From Schizochytrium sp. TIO01 (lineage: Eukaryota > Sar > Bigyra > Thraustochytrida > Thraustochytriidae), in assembly GCA_004764695.1 (NCBI GenBank), contig SMSO01000031.1, positions 8,959,261-9,023,260 of the forward strand: a stretch of DNA of 64,000 nt. Direction: 5' to 3'. Below, one piece after another: positions 32,622 through 44,642 of this stretch. The position numbers and the translations under genes are program-made. The first letter of the stretch is position 1, and each line of letters starts with the position of its first letter. The notes beneath the pieces were generated by a model, which was not told the origin of the DNA, made no database searches, and saw nothing but the letters and a program-made list of their open reading frames with translations.

Positions 32622-33611
32622 ATGGCTGTCTGGAGAGGTGAAGAGGCAGCTCGACGCGTAGCGTTGACCTTTTGGAAATTTTCCGAGCGGTCGCGTTCAG
32701 GCATGTTTGGATCTCTGTTGGGGCTCTTGCCTGAAGAGCATGGAGGTACCACGCGTTTAGAGTCTTTGGGGCAGAACAAAAGCGTGGTGACGACGGAGAT
32801 TCCAGCTTGGTGTTGCCACGGCGGCAGGCTTCGGCTCGATGCTGCGGTGGCAATGTTTGATGAAATAAGCACGTACACTGGTGTCGTATCATGGGATAGG
32901 ACTTGGCGCCCAGGGGTGAGTATCCAACTTGAGGGACGAGCTCTGCGACCTATTGAAGTTGGTGCGGGCGACCGCATCCGCGTGGAGACGAGGTTACAAA
33001 AAGTAGGACGCACAATCGGGTACCTAGAAATAGAAATCCAAGACGAAGACGGGGACGCGTTGATTGCGGGCAGCCACATTAAATTCATGCCAATGGGGCC
33101 ACTATTCGAGATGGCATTCCATCCCATTTGGCAGAACGTGTCCCAGCGCGTGTGGGACGCATATTTAGACAGACAACCGGTCCATACATTTACGATGCCC
33201 AATTCTATCGAAGAGGTGTTTGCGCTTCAAGAGGTTGCACATGCGGCCCACGTGCCAAAGACGTTTGGCAAGGTAGAATATGCAGGCATGCTTCCAATCG
33301 ATCAACGGCATGGTAATCCTTTAGGTTCTATTCACGGAGGCGCCTCGACAATGCTGGGCTCTCTTGGAGCCATGGAGGCGCTACGCAGGAGACCAGAGAT
33401 GGCTCAATCAACAGTCTCTTCCCCGGTCATGGTCAAGGCAAATTTACTCAAGGGTATTTCGACTGCTAGAAAGCAAACAGCGTTTCTTTGTGCTTCTCTT
33501 CATGCCGATCCTGCACAGGCTGCACTTCCCGGCGCAATACACGCTCGTGCGAGCATTGGAACTCCAAAAGGCCGCTGTATCGAGTGCGAGACAGTGCATC
33601 TTCGAGTTTAG
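32622..33611 (+). CDS. Double-hotdog thioesterase superfamily protein
   Basis: I choose the ATG at 32622 (ATC before it, G at +4); an in-frame ATG at 32547 has a poor context. This gives 329 residues. The first hotdog (about 40-160) includes WCCHGGRLRLDAAVAMFDE, with HGG and an acidic residue at the start of the central helix, and strands such as IRVETRLQKVGRTIGYLEIE. The second (about 210-329) includes GNPLGSIHGGASTMLGSLGA, the classic HGGA motif of PaaI-type acyl-CoA thioesterases. The tandem arrangement matches two-hotdog acyl-CoA hydrolases. It should hydrolyse acyl-CoA or related thioesters; chain length and location are not evident, and no clear targeting peptide is visible. Confidence 0.7.
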   Translation: MAVWRGEEAARRVALTFWKFSERSRSGMFGSLLGLLPEEHGGTTRLESLGQNKSVVTTEIPAWCCHGGRLRLDAAVAMFDEISTYTGVVSWDRTWRPGVSIQLEGRALRPIEVGAGDRIRVETRLQKVGRTIGYLEIEIQDEDGDALIAGSHIKFMPMGPLFEMAFHPIWQNVSQRVWDAYLDRQPVHTFTMPNSIEEVFALQEVAHAAHVPKTFGKVEYAGMLPIDQRHGNPLGSIHGGASTMLGSLGAMEALRRRPEMAQSTVSSPVMVKANLLKGISTARKQTAFLCASLHADPAQAALPGAIHARASIGTPKGRCIECETVHLRV

Positions 33612-36060
33612 GATGTATATTTTGGACCACAAATTGGTTTGACATGACATTTTGAAAGGAACTGTGACACGTGCAGTGATTTGGAAAGAGCCTGGTCAGT
33701 CAAAAGCATGGTCCATATAGTTGAAATTTTCGCGGGATTCTTATTTTGTTTTGGATTGAACATGAAATCATGCAGGTACAAATGAAACTTTTACCTGCAT
33801 CTTTTTATAGCGCTTCCAAAGTGGGTGAGTAGTTTTGAAATGCTTTCTCAGACATTTGAAGGTTTTGCTTTAGCGCAACTACCAGTAAGCCTTTCTGCTT
33901 ACACACGCTATGTACTCGTAGCTAAGCAAAGAAAGTTTCCGAAGGGTTTAGTTACCTCCTACCTTTTTACAGGGTTTGCAAGGAGCGAAATGCAAATAAA
34001 AGAGGTAAGGTCACGTAGATTATTATTTCTAAACAGAGAAATGAAGAGAGTCTACAGAAATCCAGTTACTCTGATACAGTTTCTCTTCAGTCGATTGTTT
34101 GACATGATCATGGAGAGGTTAGTTGCTAATTTTAGCGCGCATCTCTTGTTTTAGACTCTAATGATATACTGAACTTATAGAAAGTGAAATTTATATATTT
34201 AAGGTGGAGAAACTAAGGGTTGCCGATAGGACACATAAACATTTTGTACCATCAGGTATTAGAGAAAATGGACAAGCTTTATACGTATCGTAGAAGCATT
34301 CAAAAGGTAAATTTGGTTTACATTAATAAGACGGACTATCGCAAATCTAAAAATGAGACAACCAAGCTTATGTATATGCCTTGGGATGAGAAAATCCTCG
34401 ATTGTAGAAAGAAAATTAAGAAAAGAATTTTTATGCCAGGGTTGGCCTCTATGCCGTAGTTTAGAGCGAACGACAAACTTTTTTTTCGTTTTTTAAATAT
34501 ATATGAATAATTAACATCAAGCAATGGTTGCTAAGATGGGTTGATGCAGCAAAAGCTTTTGCGTGGGCTGATAGCGTTGATGAACCTTCAAAAGTATTAA
34601 GGTATTCATACTGCTCTATTAATTATGAACACCATAAAGCTGCGTTTCCTTTAGATAGACCTCCACTAGCTTCTGAGAGGTGAAGCTTAAATTTTGAGTG
34701 TGTGTGTTAGTGTTAAAACTCAAAACTATCTTCGTGTTTAGTGTCTTCGCCAAGACCTTTCCAGGTCAGCTACCGGGAGTGCTATTGTTCTAAACAGCTG
34801 GACTTTGATTTTCGCGACTTCAAGAATTTATTGATGAAAAATTGAAGGGTTCCTCTTGATCTTATGATTATTTTGTCGAAATAAGTACCACCTAACTAAT
34901 ACAATCAAGATCAATGTTTTGAGTGACAAAGCTGTCAAGAGTAGGTCGTGCGGCGTTCATAGCAGATTTATGATCGCTTGCATATTTCTTCTTAATCGAT
35001 ACCTTTGTTTAGAAACCAGTAAAAATTCCTGAAATTGAATGAGGATGCATATCTTTTGTGTCTACCTTAAATCTCTGTAAGATTGTGACCTTTGCCTTGG
35101 TTGATGTATGGCTAAAGCACGAAGTTTTAAACTAATTAGTGTACGGAAACATAATTTATTTGATTTGGTGTCAAGTTACGGTAATACTCTCCTTGTGAGG
35201 TGACTCAAACTCAGAATTAAGCCCTTTAAGACCCCGCTACGGAGAGAAATGGACCTTGAGTAGATCAACGCACGAAGAGATAGCTTTAAGTTCTTGGAAT
35301 ATTCTCTGCAACACACGTCTTCGCTTGCTCCTTCAAGAAAAAAACAAGAGGGTGTTATATTTTGAGCTTAGAAGGTGCTATAGTCTAAGAAAGGAGTAAA
35401 CAAAGCTTGAGCTTAATTAGACATCTGATAACGTGGAGCTGATCGCAGGACAACTGCGGAGTTCAAAAGTGCGGATTTTGTTTCTTATGATAGAGACAGC
35501 GAGCAGTAAAATACTTCATCGGCAATTACTCAACGACATATCTATAAAGAGCTGAAAGAATGTTGCCTTTTAATTTTACTAAAGAAGGCCTAAACGGAAG
35601 GCAAGAAGCTATTTTGGCTATTCTTCAATATTTTTTGAATTCCGGAAATAAAATTTGTTTTGTCCTACACATCAAATTATATTACAGGACTAATACTTCC
35701 TGCGATTGGTGGTGACTGACTACAAAGTCAACACTGGCTCACATATATTATATAAGAGATAAACAGATTAGTAGCACTGCTAGCTTTTCATAGTTCTCTA
35801 TGAGAAATTAGCCTTTTAATGCGTTGATGTACTTCTGTTTCATTTCGAAAGGAATGAGAACCTCGATTAATACGAAGATTCATGCTTTTTTCGGTCGAAC
35901 TAATTTGTATATCTTTCTAGTATTCATGATTCTATAATATCTAAATTGTTAAAAGGTAATGGATAAATTTAAGGCGGATTGGATTGTTATGTCACACTTA
36001 AAAGATGAGTAATTGTACTTTTTGGAGAACAAAAATAAATAGATATATTTGTTCTAAGAA
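33612..36060. other. AT-rich patch with decayed or intron-rich coding remnants
   Basis: Short coding-like stretches on the plus strand are separated by stops and frame changes: 33960-34110 (REMKRVYRNPVTLIQFLFSR), 34260-34455 (a Lys-rich peptide) and 34505-34679. The last reads as IKQWLLRWVDAAKAFAWADS and ends at GAGAG|GTGAAG, a plausible splice donor with acceptors near 34741 or 34770. I could not assemble one consistent gene, and no family is recognised. Confidence 0.3.
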
Positions 36061-36392
36061 ATGAGCAGCAAAACGATAATAAAACCGCGCGTTTCTACCT
36101 CTAGAAAGTCTTGTTTATTTGCTTCTGTTATTAAAAAACCTTCAAGTAAATAGATGGCTAGGGATAAAGATTCAGATCAGGTTAGCACCTTTTGCTCATC
36201 TTCATATATATATATGATCAGATTACAGAAGTAGCGTCGGTCATTGCAAGAAACGATTTAAATGCGAACTGCTTTTTCACCAATCAGCTCGCTAAACTAA
36301 TTAGCTTGTCATCTAATCCTAAAGACTCAGTAGGTATCTCTATCGGCTGTTCCGAATTTTCAGACCATGTGGGTAATAAAATGAGCAAATGA
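36061..36392 (+). pseudogene. Short spliced gene or pseudogene with one internal TAG
   Basis: An ATG at 36061 opens 30 codons (basic, Ser-rich) to a TAG at 36151; the next codon is another ATG in the same frame (36154). Nine codons later (MARDKDSDQ) a CAG|GTTAGC donor and a GATCAG acceptor define a 41-nt intron (36181-36221). The frame then continues for 56 codons, including NDLNANCFFTNQLAKLISLS, to a TGA. Either only the second ATG is used (65 residues), or the TAG breaks an older gene. Family unknown. Confidence 0.3.
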
Positions 36393-38648
36393 AGTCGCCA
36401 AAGTGGGGAATGAAATATTCAAAGACTAGAAGCAAGAGCACCTAGGTAATAGAAGTTTTATATGATTTGTGATGAGAGCATGTTCCTTTTTAATTTTAAT
36501 TCAGAGGCTAGTTACTATGGCTCTTGACGATATTCTTGGTTTTGATACCTCACAAATGTTCGTATGTATGATGACTTTCAACATTTTGTTTAATTTTAAA
36601 TAACCATGAGCTGTTTATAAGTTGCTCAGTCGCGCGTTGAACAGTCTTTAAAGTGTAATGTGGTGGTTTTGAACAGAGCCTTTAAAAAAAACTGTAACTG
36701 TATTTCTAAGGGTAATTGTAAATTCGGTCGTCTCTGTTTTAAATACTATAGGACTATACAATAATTGATAGCACTGCAGTTGTATTCTTTGTTTGTTTTG
36801 TTTTTTGGGGGTAGGGGGTGATATAATAAATACTCTTTATTATTAAAAAATTCGAAGGGACGGTGTATTACAGAAATCTGGTAGTATAGAATTGCAAATT
36901 TAATAATACTTAAACTAGCGTCCTTGTCTTCTAACCATCGGTAAGTATTCTATGAACTAGGCCCAGTCGTAAGTAAAGTTCATGCCTATCTGCTTTTTGT
37001 TTGTTAAAGACCCTGTTATAGTGTAATTTATAAAAGTTTGTTTAGAGATTCGCACCGTAATCAGGAATGTCCACGCGAGCGTGACTGTTTCTCTCCAACT
37101 ATCAATACACCTCAATCGCAATTAAAGTTTTGATTCAGTCAGGATTGGTCACAGCATCAAGATTAAAAATACTACCATACCACCTGAAATGGTTGGAGAG
37201 CATACATATTAACCAAGTACAATTTGAATACCCACAGTTTATTTCGAAATCAAATGAATGTAAACAGTATATCATTGGTCCGAACTAGTCTTAATGGTAC
37301 AGACGGCTCGACTGACAAAGCGAATAAATAAAGAAAAAAGATTGTTTCTTTTATTGTTCTGTGACGTTATCCTTACCAGTTTAGTTTTAAAACTAAAAAT
37401 CGTAGGTATCACATACTCCTATCGCCCTCGGGGTGAGACCTACTGGCTCGCGACGATGAAAAGAATTTATCAAGTCCATTGTCGAAAATGTGGCTTTGTG
37501 GATTTTCACAGACAGTGCTGCAGAGAGAGCTTGCTTGTGAAAAAGTCGACGTCCGAAGTGCCTCCGCTTTGATTGATAATTTTAAAGGAAAGCGAAAGGA
37601 CAGCTTATAAATTCTCTTCTCGGCTCAAATAATAATATGAGGAGTATACTTTTTGCTTGCTTTGAGGGGGGTTTATACCCACGTGTTGACGAAACAATAA
37701 CAAAAGCAAAAGTAAATCGGTGTTTGGTCTATAAGTGCATATATGAGGTTTGCTAGGCCATCTAAATATACTCAGACATGTCGAACCGTTCTCAACATGA
37801 TCTTCATATTCTTAAAGAAGAAGTGACAAAAAAAACTTTCTATTCTCTCTATTATTTAATTACTATTCTCAAGTAGATTTCTTTAAGGTGAACAACAATC
37901 TATAAAGAGCCGTTCCATTTTAAAAATTGACATTATTATTCAATTAAAAACAGTTTTAATTAAAAATAATAAATAATAAGCTGGAAATCGGCAAAACAAA
38001 ACAAAATGTTATTAATTGGAAGTTAGGACAACTTTTGTAAGGTTCTTTTGAGGAATTCTGAATAATGAATTACTTTTAATGGAATAATTAATGACTTCCT
38101 TAAAAATATTTAAACTATTAAACTATTGAATGCTCGAAAATGCTTTAAATGCTTTGAATGCTTTAAATACTTACATACTTAATTTTAAATAGTTCTTAAT
38201 TTCATATTAAAAACTAAAAACAAAACAAAAACAATGCTTTCTGTTAAAACTAAAATGACTTTAGGAAAGGTGAAGCCAGGAAACCAGGAACCCTTTCTTT
38301 CCTTGTTGATGTCGACGAGGGAGGATCGATTTGAGAGGGAGGCAGCACGCGCTGCTGTCTACCAACATTTGCCTTTTCTTTAGATCATCATAAAGAATAC
38401 TCGTCGGTGCCCCTTTCTTTTGGCTCACTCAACTTTGAACTCAGCCTTTGAAGGTTTGGCCCTTATGCTGTCTTGTTCATTTGTTTGAAGAATTTGTTTT
38501 CAACTTTATTCTCGCTGCCCCTCCTTTCGTTGAACGAGATAGAATTAGCCCTCTGGTCTTTAAAGATTAAAGATGGCAACAGCAACAGGGCCAATGGATG
38601 GCGGACAAGCTCTCAAGGTGCAGCTCTGTTGCATTACTTCTGCAGATT

Positions 38649-38735
38649 GATGTATTGATCGATTGATTGATGTATTGATCGATTGATAGATGAATTGATC
38701 GATTGATTGATGTATTGATTGATGTATTGATTAAT
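38649..38735 (+). repeat. (TTGATTGATGTATTGATCGA)-type repeat
   Basis: Four or five imperfect copies of a TTGAT/GTATTGATCGAT unit in tandem. Confidence 0.8.
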
Positions 38736-39405
38736 TGGTGGCTGTGCAGATTGTCGTCTGCTCCGTTCGTTTGGCCAGACCTAGGTGTGCCTAATCTGGC
38801 AAAGTGCTGAAGAGGTCCTTCAAGTTCGCTGCTTGTACTTACTGCCTTTCTCTGTTAAGCAAAGTAGATACCTTCGTATCTTCTCTAATCTCACGAGGAT
38901 TCTGTAGAAGTGACGTATGCCCTTTGCAGACTAACGCATTGAATATTTATATAGCTAATGGACACGTCAATGGTCAATCTTTGTGTCACGCGTGCGTAAT
39001 GGATGCTCCAAGCGAAGAGATCGTCGGTGAGATTCGGGGCTGCTCTTTCGCCATCTCAACAACTCGAGCGAGGAGGCTGAGTATAGGTTGTAAATTAGAT
39101 CCTTTTGGACGGGTCATTCCCTGTGGCAGCCAGCATGGCTGCAATGCGCTCGAGAAAATCTCCTAAGCACTGCAAACATATCCGTGGCAACATAAGACAC
39201 CAGACCACAGGTAGCTTTTCAAGCTTTTGCACAAGCTTTTGCACAAGCGGAAATGCGTAGTATATTAGTAGCCTCAGGAGCAAAACCCTGCTGCTGAGGT
39301 TATTCGTCGATCTAATCAACGTATTCCGCCATTTGCTACTGATCGTAAGCCCATTTTGTTTCTTGCGGTTCTTGTGAACTTTGGTGGGTGGTTTGTTGAT
39401 CTTCT

Positions 39406-39440
39406 TGGTTAGGTTAGGTTAGGTTAGGTGAGGTGAGGTG
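39406..39440 (+). repeat. Short (GGTTA)n/(GGTGA)n tract, telomere-like
   Basis: About four GGTTA units followed by three GGTGA units. TTAGG is a telomere repeat in some eukaryotes, but the tract is short and internal, so it may be only a microsatellite. Confidence 0.7.
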
Positions 39441-42015
39441 AATTGTCATTCCCCGATAGATTTCGAAATAGCATGAATGCATTCCGCGCAAATCTTATCT
39501 TAGCGAAGCCTACTCGGAGACTTCGCAATTTTCACCGCAACGGCCTAAAAGCGACTGCGATTTGTCGGTAGCAAACATTACAACTCTCTATGCTACAGAG
39601 CACTTGTAGTAGCACCAGGAACACATTTTCCAACCAAGGTCGCAGCACCGCGAAGAGCTTTAAAGAGTACGAGCAGAGCAGCGATGCTGACCTTGAAGCA
39701 GAAACCTTAAGAGCAAGTTTTGCTTTGCGTGAAGTTTGGCCGTGATGAGAAGATCCAATGGACACGATCAAAGAACGACAAACAATCGGCACTAAGGGTG
39801 GCACTTGGTACGGAAGAAGTTGTCCATACGGATCCCGGCGACGCAAACCATTGAGAAACCAGTTGCTCCTTCACTTGAACAACCCAAAATATTTGATAGT
39901 GCATGAATGTACAACAAGAAGAGTCTTGAGCATTCCAAGTTCTTTCAAGACACAGCTTGCTTTATACGGGATCAAAACTAAAAAGCATTTTGATCGTACT
40001 CTTCAGTCCTCATCGGAACACCGGTTGTTATTGATTCTTTTAAACTTAAAGCAAACACTCGAGCCATAGGCAGAAATCAGGCAGAATCGATGTCCCCGTT
40101 TCGTTTGATGCGAAGCCTTTAGGTTGTTTGCAGGGATCGACATAAAGAGGCACGGAGATCACGCTGTTTGTGAACTCTTCTCCTTAAGGCATCTTTCAGG
40201 CCAAGCCCTCTGAAATCGACTTGATTAAAAGAACATTATTGGGGGTGGCGAGTGCTGAGGGCAATGCTTAGAACTATCTCCACAACACTGGTCCTTTTCA
40301 CTTTCTTCTGCACCGAAGGCTCCAGCACGATTACTTAAAGGTTTCACAGCGATGCATCCAACTTGTGAAAGAACAGTTGCACATCATTATGATGCTTGCA
40401 AATGCCCTTTTCTCGTCAGCGTTGCGATCAAAATAATATAACATCAATGCCTCAGATAGCACTCTATCGCTGCATTAGCAGATGATAGGTAGGTAGCAGA
40501 CTGTTATATTTTGTTCCATTCAAGGTTATTTTAAAGTTCAGAAAGATTCAAGGAAATCAAAATTAAACCGTGACCTTCAGCACCTGCCTATACGTACATA
40601 CATACAGACTGAGAAAAGATCAAATCAGCACACTAATGCAAAAGCAACCTAAATAGCATTTGCTAGTGACTCGGAGGATTTGCACCATGGAAGAAATTTA
40701 TTGAAACAGTGCACCTTTTCTATGATTTCTTTCATACCTTCGCCAAAGAAGAGGGAGGGTAGTTAAATATATACGGAGAATCTTAATTATTTCGTTCTCT
40801 TGCGAGGACTTTATCCTTCTAAAACGACCCTAAAGTGAATCAAGCGAAGCTAGTGATATGCAATACCTAGATTTTTGGATGACTGAGGAAGCGAGTATGC
40901 TGCAGCGGGTTTCTAAGACGTTTGAAAGATAAAAGCAGAAGTGCCTGAATAGATGATGCCTGAAGAAAGACAAAGCATTAGAAAAAATCTCAACGTAGCA
41001 TACAATATTCATAAGAATTACAGAAGCAACGAAGAAGAGAAAAGCAACAGGTTAATTTCCAACACCAGAAATCAAGCTTAAGTGAACCTATTAATTGTGC
41101 TTAGCAATAGCAACAGTATAAAGAAAGAGTATTTTTTTGAATCATTAAAAACAAATTATGCATATAAAAATTACACTGATAAAATAAATTAAAATAATTT
41201 TTATGTCTTCCAATACCTGATCATAAGCGACCGATGGTCGAGGGCCTTTTTTTTTTTTTTCTTTTTTAAACTGCGAAAGATGAATTGAAAAGGAAAGAAA
41301 AGAACTAGTAATGTTTTTTTAACATTAAAAGTGCAACATTTAAAAGATTCAACAAATGAAATAACAAAAAACTTATGTTGTGTCCGGGATTCAGTCTATT
41401 TTAAACTTTTATAATGAAGACGAGCCGAAGAAAATATTGATTATTTATTCTAAAGTCATTAAAACTTCTCTTCCGTGGGATTTGACTTATGCGTTGAACA
41501 GGAGGACGCATTTATCTTTGAGTCGAGGGGAACAATAAACTACACTATCATATGATAATTCTGTACTATCGGTGAAAGAAGCAGAAGGTTGATTGTGGCC
41601 GTTCATATCAACTTCCCCCCCTCCCTCCGACATCAGGTATATATGCTGTTTTAATTTAACTCATTTTGCCATCACAACTAAAATCTAATAGAATTTCCCT
41701 AGTGCATCTCCCCCTGTCAAGATCTCTGACGTGCTGCATTCCATGAATCTGTTGATACTTGCTATACTAAATTTTTGTCAGAAGGGGGGGAGGCGAGGGA
41801 ATATTTGAATTTTCATTTTACAGGAAGGAATGGTATCAACCGCAATGCAGATATTCAATTGATTCAGTTATTTGCTTTCTTCAGAATAAACAATAAAATA
41901 AAATGAAAATAATGCTAGCACAGCCCTTGGTGTCGTCAATTAATGATGTCAATAGCCCAATCCATTAAAAATGCCTCATTTCAGAATTTGCCATCATAGG
42001 CTTTTATCCAAAATG

Positions 42016-42330
42016 TTAAGAAGGTGGCACAATACGATGATTGTGTGCAATATATCGCACGGCAAATTCAATCGTGTCTACGAATTGTTCTTCGCATTGG
42101 GCAGAAAGTTCTAGCTCGAAGTGATTTTCAAGAATCATCCAAAGAAGTATCAACTCTGATCCATCCGTGCTGTTTCACTCAAAGTGTGAATCGCAGAGCC
42201 AGTAGAGAGCAAACACTATGACAGTTCTAATGTGAAGTACGGTCGAGGCGTAAGCAGCGCTATCGTCCTCGAAGTTCTTGCACATGTTTCTTTTTAGGAA
42301 CTGCTGCTGTTTAAAGTGCTCTTCGTAACG
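42016..42330 (-). CDS. Candidate two-exon minus-strand gene, 3' part
   Basis: The terminal exon (42153-42016, 45 codons plus TAA) reads LILLWMILENHFELELSAQC then EEQFVDTIEFAVRYIAHNHR, clearly protein-like and preceded by a GATCAGAG acceptor. Upstream, from about 42330, a frame gives MRYEEHFKQQQFLKRNMC and NFEDDSAAYAST, with several phase-compatible GT donors between 42220 and 42195 (intron of about 40-70 nt). The exact junction is not fixed, and the start codon context is weak. The helical, acidic character suggests an alpha-helical-repeat or coiled protein; family unknown. Confidence 0.3.
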
Positions 42331-43370
42331 CATACATTTATATTGAAACGCAGGGAAAGTCGCGCACCAATTCCCACATGAAAAGGAGTGCGTCAATGCA
42401 GTGCTGCTATCTCAGACACTCTTTGGACGACGACGACGAGGTCGCGCACGGCGTCCGTTTATCTGTCTGTCTGCAGAGTGAAAGCATGGCAATCGTGGAC
42501 TTTCATTGCCTCACTCTCTGGTTGTTGCAACTTTACATCTGCATGCGCCATCATTCTCTATAAAGCAACGAATCCATCAGCGCAAGAATGCCGTCTTGTT
42601 GATCGAATCTCGACCTTTGTCTCGTTTCGTTCTTTCGGGTCTACGCACAACCACGCGTCGATGCTGCCCCGCTCGTCGGAAAAGAGTAGGCATCGTAAGT
42701 TCTTGGAGCTGACTTGAAGGGACGTCGAGCGAAGCGGTGCTGCGGAGTTTGCTTGTTCACTAAATTCAAGTCAAGCTGATCATATTATAAAAGCTATAAA
42801 ACCACTGCTGCCTTATCTCTAAACTAGAGATGTAGAGAACTAAGCAGTCCCACCCTCAGCGGGTAGATTGAAATTGCAGCCGAGTTTTGACGAAACTCTA
42901 CAAAGTACAATCAGTAAGAGGAGAGCGAGTTTGCGTCGGTTCTGTTGGTTCTGAGTTTGGACGTCTTGGCGAGATTTGATGAAGTAGGTAGGTAGCGTAG
43001 AGATGACACTCAAATACTTACTACCTGATCTTTATTAGCGATAGTTTTTAGAATTCATAAAGAATTAATTCTCAACAAGTTCTGCCACCTTTTTATTAAC
43101 CAATCTAAACTAACAACTAAAACTAGAAATTTGTCTGCTCTCAATTAAAGCGACAAGCAAGAAAGAAGCAAGCGGACAAAAACTCAATGCCAAGGGAAAA
43201 GTTTTCAAGTAGAGAACACGATAACGACAGTCACATTTGGCAATATCAAGTGTTGTAATCATAAGTCGTTCTTTGTCTTCCTTCAACACGACGCAATATG
43301 TACGTATGTAATACTGATCTATTATTATCCACTGTTTCACAGAAGGAAAAGAAGACCTCACTGGAGTTCT

Positions 43371-43700
43371 GTGGATGCCGAAAAGACCTTCCCGCCACAC
43401 GAAAAGCAGTGGTGTTACCTGGGAAGAGATAGTTCAAGCCTTCGAGGGGTACCCGTGTGGCCTACTCGCGACCAAACTGGGACCCCAATCAAGGCTGTCG
43501 ATCTGCTTCGTGAACTGGCCCAGGCCCAAGTCCGTCTGCTGGCGAAGGGTTTGACGACTGCGCAAGCCACTAAACGAGACTCTTATTCTGATAGAACAAG
43601 GGGGAGGGGGGGGCTCCTTCAGGATGATAAAAGATTACGATTTCAACATTACTCGTCGCAGAAGTGGGTAGCTTTTCTATTAAACCTAAATGATGAATAA
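43371..43700 (+). CDS. Candidate exon, Ala/Leu/Gln-rich helix
   Basis: The frame lacks an ATG, so it would be internal or terminal. The stretch PIKAVDLLRELAQAQVRLLA (about 43487-43546) is a good amphipathic helix, and the codons look selected; the 5' and 3' parts of the frame are less convincing. A second frame over 43375-43554 has an ATG (MPKRPSRHTKSSGVTWEEIV). Family unknown. Confidence 0.22.
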   Translation: MDAEKTFPPHEKQWCYLGRDSSSLRGVPVWPTRDQTGTPIKAVDLLRELAQAQVRLLAKGLTTAQATKRDSYSDRTRGRGGLLQDDKRLRFQHYSSQKWVAFLLNLNDE

Positions 43701-44113
43701 AATAAGATTTAAAAAAAACTTTAAGGAGAGATCATAGAGAGGACGAGAATATCATTCTTTAAGATTTATTGTGATGATTTTTGTTTGAAAGGAAAGTGTT
43801 TGAGGGCCTTCTCATGTTGCTTTTGGATTTGAGGGTTTCAGTTAAGTGGGTGTAAAAACCACCTTGAATTAGTTCCAATGGAATCTTCTATCTATTGTAC
43901 AAGGTTTCAAAAGTTTGTTCCATGAAAAGCAGAGGGACAAAAGGTGATTCATTCAACTCAAGCAATTCAAAACACGAACGATAGCATAGGTTGGCGCTAA
44001 CTAGCTAGCTCGAGAGAAAGAAACAACAACGTTTTATTCTCAGAGAAATCACTTTAGCTTTAAAAGTCGTGCAGAGGATATGAACTTTGAAGTTGCTATT
44101 ACGTCGTAGGAGC

Positions 44114-44444
44114 ATGGCTCGCAGCCAACTCATGAGTAAGGGTCACCTACGAAGCGCTAACAATGCGCATGCAAGACGACGACAGCCGCGTATCATATGT
44201 TCGAGAGCATTGCGCTATGCCAACTTTGTAGTTAGTATGGACTGCGCCTGACATTTTCTCGCTCACTCAGGGTCTCTTGACTGAAAATAAATTGGCTTGC
44301 ACGGAGGCAGAAGCTGCTGCCTTCGCCGATGCTTTTGGCTTCGATAGCTCCATTCTTTCATTTATTTTTCATGTCACGCTCTCAGACGCTTTAAGAATCA
44401 TGCGCATACCTTTTCAAGAATTCGGGATGAATTTGCAGCGCTGA
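44114..44444 (+). CDS. Two-exon gene, unknown product, with coding-like sequence after its TGA
   Basis: Exon 1 (44114-44227) starts at an ATG with A at -3 and G at +4 and encodes 38 residues rich in Arg and Ala. A 43-nt intron (44228-44270) has GTAGTT at its 5' end and a pyrimidine-rich CTCACTCAG at its 3' end. Exon 2 continues in phase 0 for 57 codons: LLTENKLACTEAEAAAFADA, GFDSSILSFIFHVTLSDALR, IMRIPFQEFGMNLQR, then TGA (44442-44444). The next 65 codons in the same frame are also protein-like (see the next entry). The product would be a 95-residue protein, basic at its N-terminus and helical after. I do not recognise it. Confidence 0.45.
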
Positions 44445-44642
44445 TTCTTCAGAGTTGGAGCGCCTCCTCCAACGACGATTGCTCTTTCTTTTAAGAAAGT
44501 TGTCAACGAGCATAGATTGCGCACCGTATCAGACTTTGAACAACGAACGTGCATAGAGTCCGCTATTCCGCTTGCTTCTTCTGAAGTCTTCATGAGTTGG
44601 TTGCCAAGCTTACCATTTGCGGAGGATAATACGTTTCTTTGA
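44445..44642 (+). other. In-frame continuation after TGA of the preceding gene
   Basis: The frame remains open for 65 codons, with segments such as VGAPPPTTIALSFKKVVNEH, RLRTVSDFEQRTCIESAIPL and SSEVFMSWLPSLPFAEDN, ending at a second TGA. This may be read-through, recoding, or a nonsense mutation in a dying gene. The minus strand over the same bases also has an open frame, discussed under rejected items. Confidence 0.4.

Larger units (their letters stand above)
36393..42015. other. Long AT-rich, gene-poor region
   Basis: Mostly AT-rich sequence with scattered repeats. Weakly coding-like pieces are 36616-36756 (a peptide with closely spaced Cys, CNCISKGNCKFGRLC), 37294-37572 (KRINKEKRLFLLLF...CRKCGFVDFHRQCC) and 39590-39745 (acidic, EYEQSSDADLEAE, ATG to TGA). 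None is long enough, or conserved in a way I recognise, to call a gene. Confidence 0.35.
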
